Part shown: positions 25,439 to 33,741 of the stretch, in pieces
Numbering within the stretch: the first letter of the stretch is position 1
Layout of the letters: the number at the start of each line of letters is the position of its first letter
From: Bradyrhizobium sp. MOS003
Lineage (GTDB): Bacteria > Pseudomonadota > Alphaproteobacteria > Rhizobiales > Xanthobacteraceae
Direction of reading: 5' to 3'
NCBI RefSeq assembly: GCF_003020125.1
Contig: NZ_PYFW01000004.1
Location: 310,001 to 374,000, forward strand
Length of the DNA stretch: 64,000 nucleotides
Notes under the pieces: generated by a model
Seen by the model: the letters and a program-made list of their open reading frames with translations, nothing else
What the model was told of the DNA's origin: nothing
The model's database searches: none
Translations under genes and position numbers: made by a program

Positions 25439-26356
25439 TCAGTCGGCCGTCAGGATGTCCGGCTCCTTGAAGTTGTTCACGTCGAGCCCATGCTTCTTCA
25501 GAAGCGCCATATGCGTGCCGGCCTTCTGCACCTCGATCAGCGCAGCCAGCACGGCGTCGCGGAATTTCGGCTTGTCCTTGGGCACGGCGATGCCGACGGA
25601 ATACGGGATCGTCACGGCGATCGCCTTCTCGAGCTTGTCCGGATAGGCCTTGACCGCGCTGTCGACGGTGTTGACGTCGTTGACATAGGTGTCGGCACGG
25701 CCGGCGAGGATCGCCTGGATGCAATTGGCATTGTTGTCATAGAGCTGGATGGTCGGCTCGGGCTTGCCGGCCTTCTTGCACTCGGGGATCAGGGCCTGGA
25801 TCAGGGGCACCTCGACATAGCCGGTGTTTTCGGCAGCCGCCGCGCCGCACATCGACATGTTGATGCCGTTGATGCCTTTCGGATTGCCCTTGGCGACCAG
25901 CACACCGTCGAACACCTTCGAGTAGGTGATGAAGTCGGCCGCCTTCGCTCGCTCCTTGGTGGCGTAGATGTCGGAGATGACGATGTCGGCCTGGCCCGCG
26001 GCCAGCGTGGTCAGCAGTGCCGCGAATGTCACCGGCTTGTAGGTCAGCTTGAAGCCGAGGCATTCACCGATGGCTTCGCCGAGATCGATGTCGAAGCCGA
26101 TATATTTGCTGGGATCCTTCGGATCGATGGTCTCATAGCCCGGCGTGTGCGGATTGATGGCGTTGACGAGCGTCTTGCCCTTCCAGTCCGGATATTTCTC
26201 CTGCAGCGCGGCACAGGCGGCGGGCGCGGCGGCCTGTGCGCTCAGCGGTGCTGCGGCAACCAGCCCCAGGGCGACGCTGGCGCCGAGCGCGAGCTTGCGC
26301 AAAGGCGTTGCGCGCGCCGTTCCCCGCCGCGCCTGGGGCAATACCCGTCTCTCCAT
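25439..26356 (-). CDS. Periplasmic amino-acid binding protein of the ABC transporter
   Basis: The 305-residue product has a long N-terminal export signal (arginine-rich start, hydrophobic core about 22-40, ending AQAA). The mature part is a family 3 solute-binding protein: YIGFDIDLGEAIGECLGFKLTYKPVTFAALLTTLAAGQADIVISDI is the diagnostic stretch, and LAGRADTYVNDVNTV is the second-lobe equivalent. It supplies the fused permease-ATPase encoded downstream, separated by a 203-nt spacer containing a repeat. Substrate cannot be read from the sequence. Confidence 0.92.
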   Translation of the reverse strand: MERRVLPQARRGTARATPLRKLALGASVALGLVAAAPLSAQAAAPAACAALQEKYPDWKGKTLVNAINPHTPGYETIDPKDPSKYIGFDIDLGEAIGECLGFKLTYKPVTFAALLTTLAAGQADIVISDIYATKERAKAADFITYSKVFDGVLVAKGNPKGINGINMSMCGAAAAENTGYVEVPLIQALIPECKKAGKPEPTIQLYDNNANCIQAILAGRADTYVNDVNTVDSAVKAYPDKLEKAIAVTIPYSVGIAVPKDKPKFRDAVLAALIEVQKAGTHMALLKKHGLDVNNFKEPDILTAD

Positions 26357-26764
26357 GTCCCGCTCCTTCGAATTGTCATGGCAAAGGCCATGTTCCAGAT
26401 CTCGGAAGCGAGCCTAGGGGGAGAGCCAACGGGAAAGCTTGTCCGCGAGCGTACAAAAAATTGGATGGAGGCGGCCTGTGATTTGGGCAGGCGGCTGCCC
26501 AAAAACTGCGCGGGGCGCGAATTGGCGCGATACGCAATTGTCGAATTCGGAGCAATCAAATGGATTCGATCGGGAGAGAGATCTGCACGATCAAAGCCTC
26601 ACTCAGTGAGGCCGCTTGACCGAGATATCACGGGCGGTGGACGCATCTGTCGCCGACGCCGCGATATCCACAGCCTGTCCGCAGCATATCCACAGGCCGA
26701 CCAGGCCGGATTCGCCGGCCCTCGCGAGGCACTTGCTGCGCACAAATCCACCGAACCAACCATG
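26357..26764. other. Gene-free stretch with two DnaA-box-like sites
   Basis: No convincing coding frame is present in these 408 nt. The part next to 26356 should hold the promoter of the binding-protein gene. Two copies of ATATCCACA (26664-26672 and 26686-26694) lie 22 bp apart in the same orientation; each differs from the DnaA box TTATCCACA at one base. Confidence 0.5.
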
Positions 26765-27025
26765 TCAGCCGCCGGCCTGATCGAACACGCTGCGGCAAGC
26801 CTCGCTCAAGCTCGACCGGTTACGGCGCAAGCAGGCCGTGATGGCGCGGACGTTGGGGATCTCGCCGGCGCAGAGCCGGTAGACATCGGGTGTGCAGGCC
26901 CGGCGCTGTTCGGCCGTCCCCTGCCCGTGGGCGGCGGAGGCAAACAGCGTCAGGAACAGCCCGACCGTGGAGGCGCGGCGCGCCCGGCTCTTCACTCCCG
27001 CAAACCGCAAGAACCTCGCCTTCAT
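26765..27025 (-). CDS. Small secreted cysteine-rich protein
   Basis: An 86-residue protein starting MKARFLRFAGVKSRARR, with an export signal ending about AHGQG. The mature 50 residues carry three cysteines in the pattern C-x5-LC-x10-ACL (CTPDVYRLC, then AITACLRRNR, then ACRSVF), resembling a single cysteine-rich repeat found in many rhizobial small exported proteins. The CxxDVxRLC layout suggests disulfide bonding in the periplasm. It is monocistronic with no informative neighbour. An upstream ATG is possible but would precede the signal peptide. Confidence 0.7.
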   Translation of the reverse strand: MKARFLRFAGVKSRARRASTVGLFLTLFASAAHGQGTAEQRRACTPDVYRLCAGEIPNVRAITACLRRNRSSLSEACRSVFDQAGG

Positions 27026-27287
27026 GACCAGTCTCCCCGTTCCGCCCTGCCCGCTCCGGCCTGCATTGGGCCGGTGTGCGAAGGGGTAGGAGAAATAAAC
27101 CGCCTGGGATGTGATCTCTTTCACACTGGGGGTGCTCGGCCGAAACGTAGGTTCCCGAGGGGACCTCTTTAGAAATCGCTAACCAATCGGGGCCCGATCG
27201 CCGGATCGTTAAAATGCGAACGATCGGCTCAACCGGGTAACAAACCGGCTTTGCGACATTGCGCCGTCCGCGTTCTGCGAGGGTGCG

Positions 27288-27497
27288 ATGAGAAGCGAAG
27301 CCGAATTCAATCTGCTGCTGGATGCCGTCCGCGACGCCATGGTCTTTGAAGATTTCGCTCCCGCGCCGGAGGAGGAGTTCGTGCCCCGCTCGTGGAGTTT
27401 CGACGCGACGCCCAGGAAAGCTCCGATGGCCGCCAATGACAACGAGGGCGCCTGGCCCCTCCTGCCGTTCCCCGACGGCTGGTACGCGGCCTGCTGA
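27288..27497 (+). CDS. Small acidic protein of unknown function
   Basis: A 69-residue protein (MRSEAEFNLLLDAVRDAM...) with GAGGG 6 nt before the ATG. An N-terminal helix is followed by a proline- and acid-rich segment and the ending LPFPDGWYAAC. No family is recognised. Codon usage is consistent with neighbouring genes. It is divergent from the cysteine-rich protein gene across 262 nt that holds no other gene. Confidence 0.5.
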   Translation: MRSEAEFNLLLDAVRDAMVFEDFAPAPEEEFVPRSWSFDATPRKAPMAANDNEGAWPLLPFPDGWYAAC

Positions 27498-27578
27498 GGC
27501 TGCTCTCACTGTGAGCCATAGCGCCCGCCTCGCCGGCGTTTTGCCGTCGGCGCTGTGTGAAAGCCGAGGCCGCGACCA

Positions 27579-27758
27579 TCAGGTCTTGACGCGTTCCTCA
27601 CCATCCCGCGGCACCCGGTCGGATGCGGCCGATGGAAAGATGCTGTCATAGATCGCACGGGCCTCGCGGATCAGGCGAGCCCGCTCCAGCTCGGATTTCG
27701 GGACAAATTGGACGATGTCGCCCACGGGTGCTCCAGCGCTCGTTGATGTCAGTCGCAT
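27579..27758 (-). CDS. Small protein of unknown function
   Basis: About 59 residues from the ATG at 27758 (or 27761). The central segment VGDIVQFVPKSELERARLIREARAIYDSIFP reads as a beta strand followed by a long helix and looks like a conserved small rhizobial protein. The frame stays open upstream to 27881, but that extension is arginine- and cysteine-rich and looks non-coding. It points away from the tRNA-Cys gene. Confidence 0.5.
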   Translation of the reverse strand: MRLTSTSAGAPVGDIVQFVPKSELERARLIREARAIYDSIFPSAASDRVPRDGEERVKT

Positions 27759-27913
27759 CATTTCGCAGATGCGAAGTGTATGCCAACGGGCGTGAATCCA
27801 GGGTTTCAAGTGACCCCCGGGCAAATCCGGGGGCAGGACGAGGCGAGCCTCGCCGGCGCAGCCATCGGAACACGATCGCAACAGAATTCCGATGGAAAAT
27901 CAGCTATTTATGA

Positions 27914-27987
27914 TGGAGGCCACGTCGGGACTCGAACCCGAGTAAACGGTTTTGCAGACCGGCGCGTAACCACTCCGCCACGTGGCC
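27914..27987 (-). tRNA. tRNA-Cys (anticodon GCA)
   Basis: Read on the - strand, acceptor GGCCACG pairs perfectly with CGTGGCC, the anticodon loop reads TCTGCAA with GCA, and the T arm has GGTTCGAGTCC. The CCA end is encoded. Length is 74 nt with CCA. Confidence 0.96.
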
Positions 27988-28070
27988 CCGTAAGGGCGGA
28001 CCAATATAGGGGATCAACGGGTTAGGCAACCGCCTTCGCCCGATTTTGGCCGGAGGCCACCCCTCAAGCG

Positions 28071-28165
28071 CAATGAGATTGGATGAATCCTCATCGCGTT
28101 TTAGCTCGTCGTTTGCGCATGATCTCTTCGGAAGACCGCTTCAGACTTTTCCGGATCATGCCCTA
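28071..28165. repeat. Interspersed repeat with GCATGATC/GGATCATGC ends
   Basis: The segment contains GCATGATCTCTTCGGAAGAC and, 20 nt on, CTTTTCCGGATCATGC, giving a palindrome around a central GCTTCAGA. From memory it belongs to a very common rhizobial intergenic repeat. It lies downstream of the Wzt-like gene and may shape its mRNA 3' end. Confidence 0.65.
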
Positions 28166-28182
28166 GCGGGGACCTCGGGCCG

Positions 28183-28944
28183 CTACGCCTTCCTCGTGCC
28201 GGCCCCCGCCAGATATTGCGCGAGAATCGTATCGGTTGCCCCGGCCGCGATGATCCGTCCCTGCTCCAGCAGGATCGCCCGGTTGCAGGTGCTCTGGATC
28301 AGCTCGATGTCGTGCGAGGCGAGCACCAGGATGCCGGCACGGGCGACGATCTCATCGAGCCGCTGCCGCGCCTTCTTGCGGAATTGCTGGTCGCCGACGC
28401 CGATCCATTCGTCGAGCAGCACGATCTCGCCCTCGACCGCGGTTGCGACCGCGAAGATCAGGCGCAGCATCATGCCGCTCGAATAGGTGCGCAGCGGCAG
28501 GTCGAGGCGGTCGCCGAGTTCGGTGAACTCGGCGATCTCCGCCCGCCGCGCGTCGATCTCGGCGCGCCGGGCCCCGATCACGAGGCCGCGCCGCATGATG
28601 TTCTCGTAGCCGGTGGCTTCCTCGTCGAAGCTTGCCTGCAAATCGAACAGCGACAGGCAGCGGCCGGATACGTCGATGGTCCCCGCCGTCGGATGGTAGA
28701 TGCCGGCGAGAACCCGCAGCAGCGTGGTCTTGCCGGCGCCATTGGCGCCAATGATGGCGAGCCGGTCGCCGGCGCGGAGGTCGAGGCTGACCCCGTTCAA
28801 CGCCGTGATGATATGCGAAACCGCAGCCTTCCGCCGCAGCGTCACGGCGCTGACGAACCGGCTGCGCAGCGAACGGTCACGAAACGACAGCACCGGAAAC
28901 GTGACCGAGACGTCCCGAAGCGCGATGTGGGCCGTGGTCGTCAT
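28183..28944 (-). CDS. Polysaccharide export ABC transporter ATPase (Wzt/KpsT-like)
   Basis: A 253-residue ATPase that powers export of undecaprenyl-linked or lipid-anchored polysaccharide. Walker A GANGAGKTT, the signature YSSGMMLRL (the variant typical of O-antigen and capsule exporters), Walker B EIVLLDEW and the switch ASHD are visible. It lacks the C-terminal carbohydrate-binding domain of some Wzt proteins, so it belongs to the KpsT-like short group. The ATG at 28944 is 7 nt past the stop of its permease partner. No glycosyltransferase or polymerase genes flank the pair, so the exported glycan is unknown. Confidence 0.93.
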   Translation of the reverse strand: MTTTAHIALRDVSVTFPVLSFRDRSLRSRFVSAVTLRRKAAVSHIITALNGVSLDLRAGDRLAIIGANGAGKTTLLRVLAGIYHPTAGTIDVSGRCLSLFDLQASFDEEATGYENIMRRGLVIGARRAEIDARRAEIAEFTELGDRLDLPLRTYSSGMMLRLIFAVATAVEGEIVLLDEWIGVGDQQFRKKARQRLDEIVARAGILVLASHDIELIQSTCNRAILLEQGRIIAAGATDTILAQYLAGAGTRKA

Positions 28945-28951
28945 GCGCGCA

Positions 28952-29668
28952 TCACAGCCAATACGCCACGCGATGGCGGTATTTTGCGTAGCAGCCGAGG
29001 CCGATGACGGCCACGAGGATCGCGTAGACGGCCCCCAGCAGCCATTGCTCCGCATCGGTCGGTTGCGACAACAGCGGCCGGCGCACCAGATCGAGCAGCG
29101 TCGCAAACGGATTGACCCATGTCAGCCAATGAAACGCGGTGCCCCGCGCGCTGTCCTCGGTCCAGATGATCGGCGTGAGAAAGAAGACGAACTGCAGGCC
29201 GCTGACGATCGCCGAACCAATGTCGCGAAAACGCGCGCAGAGCATGCCGAGCGCGACCGAGCCGCCGAGCAGCGCGAGGAACAGGATCGCAAAGCCGGGC
29301 AGCGCGAGCAGCATGCTCCAGTGCAGCGGCCAGGGCATCACGACGTAGAGCAGCGCGACGATCACGAGATGATGCGCGAAGATGAGCACGTTGCGCGCGA
29401 TCATCTGGAGGACATGAACGATCAGCGGCGCCGGCACCGCCTTGATCAGATGGCCGGACGCCACGAAGACGTTGGAGCCCTCCTGCAGCGTCGTGGCCAT
29501 CAGGGTCCAGACGATCAGCCCGACCGCGAAGGACGGCAGGAAGGCGGCGATGTCCTGCTTGAACAGGGCCGCATAGACCGTGCCGACGCTTGCGATCGTC
29601 GCGGCGAGTGTCAGCGTGATCCAGAGCGGGCCGATCACGGTCCGACGGTAGCGCAGCGAAATGTCCAT
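28952..29668 (-). CDS. Polysaccharide export ABC transporter permease (Wzm/KpsM-like)
   Basis: An ABC-2 membrane protein with six helices and the family signature MDISLRYRRTVIGPLWITL near the N terminus. From the ATG at 29668 it has 238 residues. Family members usually carry about 25-30 residues before this motif. In-frame upstream codons encode a plausible amphipathic stretch (QLAAKEILTQAARPDRWGTL), but no ATG, GTG or TTG is available; an ATT at 29737-29735 has AAGGGG 7 nt before it. The true protein may therefore begin at ATT and be about 23 residues longer. It is the partner of the adjacent ATPase. Confidence 0.88.
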   Translation of the reverse strand: MDISLRYRRTVIGPLWITLTLAATIASVGTVYAALFKQDIAAFLPSFAVGLIVWTLMATTLQEGSNVFVASGHLIKAVPAPLIVHVLQMIARNVLIFAHHLVIVALLYVVMPWPLHWSMLLALPGFAILFLALLGGSVALGMLCARFRDIGSAIVSGLQFVFFLTPIIWTEDSARGTAFHWLTWVNPFATLLDLVRRPLLSQPTDAEQWLLGAVYAILVAVIGLGCYAKYRHRVAYWL

Positions 29669-29867
29669 CAGTGCGAGCGTGCCCCATCGATCGGGCCGCG
29701 CCGCCTGTGTCAGAATTTCCTTCGCTGCGAGCTGAATTCGACTGCCCCTTCGGATGCCGCTCTCTGGCGCCGCAACAGGACCGCCGATCGCGACCTATGC
29801 CGGCCGACGGTCTCTAGACGCCCGCGCCTCGCGGTGCAATCGACCGTACAGATGAGTTGGGCCGAAG

Positions 29868-30599
29868 TCAGGCTCGTTTGCGCCGCCGGAAGTCGCGCCG
29901 GCCCTTCGAAGCAGGTTTGGGCGCCAATTCCGGCATCTCGGCCTGGACCTCGCGGTAGCGTGTTAACAGCCGTTCGAAACTGGCGTTCAGCGTCTCGGCG
30001 ATGTCGGGACGCCGCTCGAGGCCGGCGAGAATCGTCGCCGCGGCCTCGATGGTGGAGAGCCCGTCCTTGCGCGGCTCCTTGCGCAGACGCCCATAGCGCG
30101 AGGGGTGCGCGGGGTTGAGGATCACTCGCTGGCACTTGAGCATCCACGGATTGCGCCACCACAGCGCCTTGGCCTGGCTCCAGGTGCCGTCGAGCAGCAC
30201 GATGCCTTCGAGCTTGCCGAGGATTGCGCGCTGGTTGTCCGCGACCTCGCCCTTGCGATTGAGCGCGACGATCTCGGCTTCCGCTTCGAGATCGGCGGCA
30301 CGGGCCGAACCGAGATAAAGCACGGCCCAGTGCGAGGCGTTCTCGACGTGATGGCCCAGCGCCTTGGACAGGCTCGGCCAGGACAGGCCGACCCGCACCG
30401 TCGCCTTGGCGAAATGCCTGGCCAGCAGCCGCGCGGTGCCGAGCGCCCTGTCCTGTTCCTGCGGGTGCTGGAGGATCAGGAGCGAGAGCCGATTTTCAAT
30501 CGGCGTGACGCTGTCGCAGATGCACAGCGGCATCGGCTTCTGGCAATGCGGGCACTCGGGGATCGGCTCGGCGGCGGCTGTATCTGGCGGGTTCGACAT
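29868..30599 (-). CDS. DTW-domain protein (tRNA-uridine aminocarboxypropyltransferase-like)
   Basis: A 243-residue DTW protein; E. coli members (TapT, TuaA/TapT-type) add the 3-amino-3-carboxypropyl group of SAM to uridine in tRNA. An N-terminal zinc-type cluster CPHCQKPMPLCIC is followed by the family motif in LLDGTWSQAKALWWRNP, where D-G-T-W replaces the name-giving D-T-W. The RYGRLRKEP block follows. ATG at 30599 is chosen because the ten or so residues upstream (KRRIKRIAA) are unlikely. It lies alone between the efflux pump and the polysaccharide exporter. Confidence 0.85.
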   Translation of the reverse strand: MSNPPDTAAAEPIPECPHCQKPMPLCICDSVTPIENRLSLLILQHPQEQDRALGTARLLARHFAKATVRVGLSWPSLSKALGHHVENASHWAVLYLGSARAADLEAEAEIVALNRKGEVADNQRAILGKLEGIVLLDGTWSQAKALWWRNPWMLKCQRVILNPAHPSRYGRLRKEPRKDGLSTIEAAATILAGLERRPDIAETLNASFERLLTRYREVQAEMPELAPKPASKGRRDFRRRKRA

Positions 30600-30636
30600 G
30601 GGCGCCGCTATACGCTTGATGCGGCGCTTCAACAAC

Positions 30637-33600
30637 CTATTCCGCCGGCGCAGGCACCGGACGCGGCTCCGACCGCCGCCGCAGGCGGTCGATCAGCAGG
30701 TAGATCACGGGCGTGGTGTAGAGCGTCAGGATCTGCGAGACGAACAGGCCGCCGATGATGGTGATGCCGAGCGGACGGCGCAGCTCCGTGCCGGGGCCGG
30801 TCGCCACCACGAGCGGAATGCCGGCAAACAGCGCCGCCATGGTCGTCATCAGGATCGGGCGGAAGCGCGCCTGGCAGGCCTCGAAGATCGCTTCCGCCGA
30901 GGACAGGCCACGCTGGCGCTCGGCATCGAGCGCGAAGTCGACCATCATGATGCCGTTCTTCTTGACGATGCCGATCAAGAGGATGATGCCGACGAAGGCG
31001 ATCACCGTCAGCGGCGTATTGGTGAGCTGCAGCGCGAGCAGTGCGCCCAACCCGGCCGAGGGCAGCGTCGAGATGATCGTGAGCGGATGGGCGAGGCTCT
31101 CATAGAGCACCCCGAGCACGATATACATCGCCACCAGCGCGCCGAGGATCAGCAGCGGCTGGCGGCCGCTGGTCTTGGCGAAGTCGCCGGCATTGCCGTC
31201 GAAGCTACCGCGGATGCCTTCGGGCATGTGCAGCTCCTCCACCGCGCGCTGGACGTTCTGGGTGGCTGTCTGAAGCGGCACGTCCGGCAGCAGGTTGAAC
31301 GACACCGTGGTCGAGGGAAACGACTGGGAGTGATAGACCGCAAGCGCGGCCAACCCACGCGTCGCATGCACCACGGCCGACAGCGGCACCTGCGCATCGC
31401 CGGCACCGGCAACATAGATGCGCTCGAGGTTTGAGGGATCGACCTGGAATTTCGGATCGATCTCCAGCACGGTCATGTACTGGTTGCGCTGGGTGTAGAT
31501 GATCGAGATCTGCCGCTGCGAGAACGCGTTGTTCAGCGCGTTGTCGATGTCCTGGACGCGGACGCCGAGCGCCGAGGCCTTCTGGCGGTCGATCGAGAGC
31601 GTGAGTTGCAGTCCGCCCGGATCTCGATCGCTGGAGACGTCGGTGATACCCTCGACGCTTTCCATGCGCTTGGCCACGATCGGAGCCCATTTCTGGAGCA
31701 AACCGAGGTCGGTGCTGGTCAGCGTGTACTGGTAGTCGGAATCGCTCTGTCGTCCGCCGGCGCGCACATCCTGGGCGGCGAACATGAAGAGGCGGATGCC
31801 GGGCACCGGGAACAATGCGCGCCGCAGGCGATCGATCACCACCTGCGTCGAAACGTGATCGCGCTCCTCCGGCGGCTTCAGGCTGATGAACATGGTGCCG
31901 CGGTTCGAGGTCGCCCCGCCCGGCCCGCCTCCGCCGCCGACCGTCGAGCCGATGCCGGCCACCGCCGGATCCTGCATGACGATGTCGGCGAGCCGCTGCT
32001 GCAGGCTAAGCATGGACTGGAACGAGATGTCCGCGGAGGCGCGCGTCGCGCCGATGACGAAGCCGGAATCGTCGGTCGGAAAATAGCCCTTGGGGACCTT
32101 GATGTAGAGCATCACCGTCAGCCCGATCGTGGCGAAGAACACCAGCAGCGTCAGCAGCGGGAATTCCAGTACGGCGCGCAGGGTGCGGGCATAGAATGCG
32201 ACGATTCGCGATAGCGAGCCTTCGATGATGCGATCGAACAGTGTCGCGGTGCCGGACGTGGTTTGCCGGATGTAATGGGCGCAGATCATCGGCGTGACGG
32301 TCAGCGACACCAGCGTCGACACCACGATCGCGAAGGTCAGCGTCAGCGAAAACTCGCGCAGGAGGCGGCCGACAATGCCGTCCATGAAAATCAACGGCGT
32401 GAACGCCGCGATGAGCGACAGGCTGATCGAGACCACGGTGAAGCCGATCTGCCTGGCGCCCTCGATCGCCGCCTGGAACGGCCGCATTCCGTGCTCGAGA
32501 TTGCGGTACATGTTCTCGATCATGACGATGGCGTCGTCGACCACGAAACCGACCGAGATCGCCAGCGCCATCAGCGACAGATTGTCGATCGAGAAGCCTG
32601 CGACCCACATGCCGGCGCAGGTGCCGGCCAGCGCCAGCGGCACCGAGATGCCCGCCGCGATCGTCGGAGTCAGACGGCGCAGGAATACGAACACCACAAC
32701 CATCACCAGGATGGCAGTCGCCAGCAGCGTCCATTGCATGTCCATCACGCTCGCGCGGATCGTGCTTGTGCGGTCGACCAGGATGGAGACGTCCACGCCG
32801 GCCGGAATCCACTGCTTCAACTCGGGGATCAGCGCCTTCACCCGGTCGACGGTATCGATGACGTTGGCGTCGCCCTGCTTGGTGATCTGGATCAGCACCG
32901 CCGGCTGCTTGTTGAACCATGCGATCGAACGGGCATTGCGGACGCCGTCCTCGATCTCGGCGACGTCGGACAGCCGCAAGAAACTGCCGTTCCCGCTCTT
33001 GATGACGATGTCCCGGAATTCCTTGGCCGTGCGCATCTGCTTGTTCAGCGACAGCGTCTCACTCTGGCGTTCGCCGTTGAAGATGCCGACGGGGCCAAGC
33101 GGATTGGCATTGATGATGGCGGTCCGGACGTCGTCGGTAGCGATGCCGGCGTTCGACAGCGCCACAGGATTGAGCTGGATCCGCACTGCCGGCTGGTCCG
33201 CGCCGCTGATCGTCACGTTGCCGACGCCGGGGACCTGGGAGATGCGCTGGGCCAGCACGGTGTCGGCGACATCGTAGATCGCGCTCGCCGCAAGGGTCTT
33301 CGAGGTCAGCGCCAATACGAAGACGGGCGCGCCGGCGGTGTTGGCCTTGCGGAAGCGCGGCAGCGCCGGCAGGTCGCTCGGCAAGTCGACCAGCGATGCG
33401 TTGATCGCCGCCTGCACGTCGCGCGCGGCCTTGTCGATGTTGCGGCCGATGTCGAACTGGAGCTGGATGTTGGTCGTGCCCAGCGACGAGGTCGAGGTGA
33501 TCTGGTTGATGCCCGAGATCTCGCCCAGCCGCCGCTCCAACGGCGAAGCCACGGTCGCCGCCATCACGGACGGATCGGCGCCCGGCCGGCTGGCCGAGAC

Positions 33601-33741
33601 GAAGATGGCGGGAAAATCGACGTTCGGGACCGAAGCGACAGGAAGGAAATCGTAGGCCACGACACCCAGCAGGAACAACCCGATCGACAGCAGCGTGGTC
33701 GCGACCGGGCGGCGGATGAAGGGTTCCGAAATCGATGCCAT
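30637..33741 (-). CDS. RND multidrug efflux transporter, second subunit (MdtC-like)
   Basis: A 1034-residue inner-membrane proton antiporter of the hydrophobe/amphiphile RND family. The family opening SEPFIRRPVATTLLSIG, large periplasmic loops after helices 1 and 7, and the helix 4 core DDAIVMIENMYRN (proton-relay aspartates) are present. Its ATG overlaps the stop of the preceding RND gene (TGATG), so both are made together and probably form a mixed trimer as MdtB/MdtC do in E. coli. The MdtC assignment rests on gene order and is tentative. Confidence 0.93.
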   Translation of the reverse strand: MASISEPFIRRPVATTLLSIGLFLLGVVAYDFLPVASVPNVDFPAIFVSASRPGADPSVMAATVASPLERRLGEISGINQITSTSSLGTTNIQLQFDIGRNIDKAARDVQAAINASLVDLPSDLPALPRFRKANTAGAPVFVLALTSKTLAASAIYDVADTVLAQRISQVPGVGNVTISGADQPAVRIQLNPVALSNAGIATDDVRTAIINANPLGPVGIFNGERQSETLSLNKQMRTAKEFRDIVIKSGNGSFLRLSDVAEIEDGVRNARSIAWFNKQPAVLIQITKQGDANVIDTVDRVKALIPELKQWIPAGVDVSILVDRTSTIRASVMDMQWTLLATAILVMVVVFVFLRRLTPTIAAGISVPLALAGTCAGMWVAGFSIDNLSLMALAISVGFVVDDAIVMIENMYRNLEHGMRPFQAAIEGARQIGFTVVSISLSLIAAFTPLIFMDGIVGRLLREFSLTLTFAIVVSTLVSLTVTPMICAHYIRQTTSGTATLFDRIIEGSLSRIVAFYARTLRAVLEFPLLTLLVFFATIGLTVMLYIKVPKGYFPTDDSGFVIGATRASADISFQSMLSLQQRLADIVMQDPAVAGIGSTVGGGGGPGGATSNRGTMFISLKPPEERDHVSTQVVIDRLRRALFPVPGIRLFMFAAQDVRAGGRQSDSDYQYTLTSTDLGLLQKWAPIVAKRMESVEGITDVSSDRDPGGLQLTLSIDRQKASALGVRVQDIDNALNNAFSQRQISIIYTQRNQYMTVLEIDPKFQVDPSNLERIYVAGAGDAQVPLSAVVHATRGLAALAVYHSQSFPSTTVSFNLLPDVPLQTATQNVQRAVEELHMPEGIRGSFDGNAGDFAKTSGRQPLLILGALVAMYIVLGVLYESLAHPLTIISTLPSAGLGALLALQLTNTPLTVIAFVGIILLIGIVKKNGIMMVDFALDAERQRGLSSAEAIFEACQARFRPILMTTMAALFAGIPLVVATGPGTELRRPLGITIIGGLFVSQILTLYTTPVIYLLIDRLRRRSEPRPVPAPAE

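Noticed and set aside
28183..29668. Part of a full O-antigen or capsule locus
   Set aside because: Only the exporter pair is present; flanking genes are a DTW protein, tRNA-Cys and small proteins, with no glycan synthesis genes.
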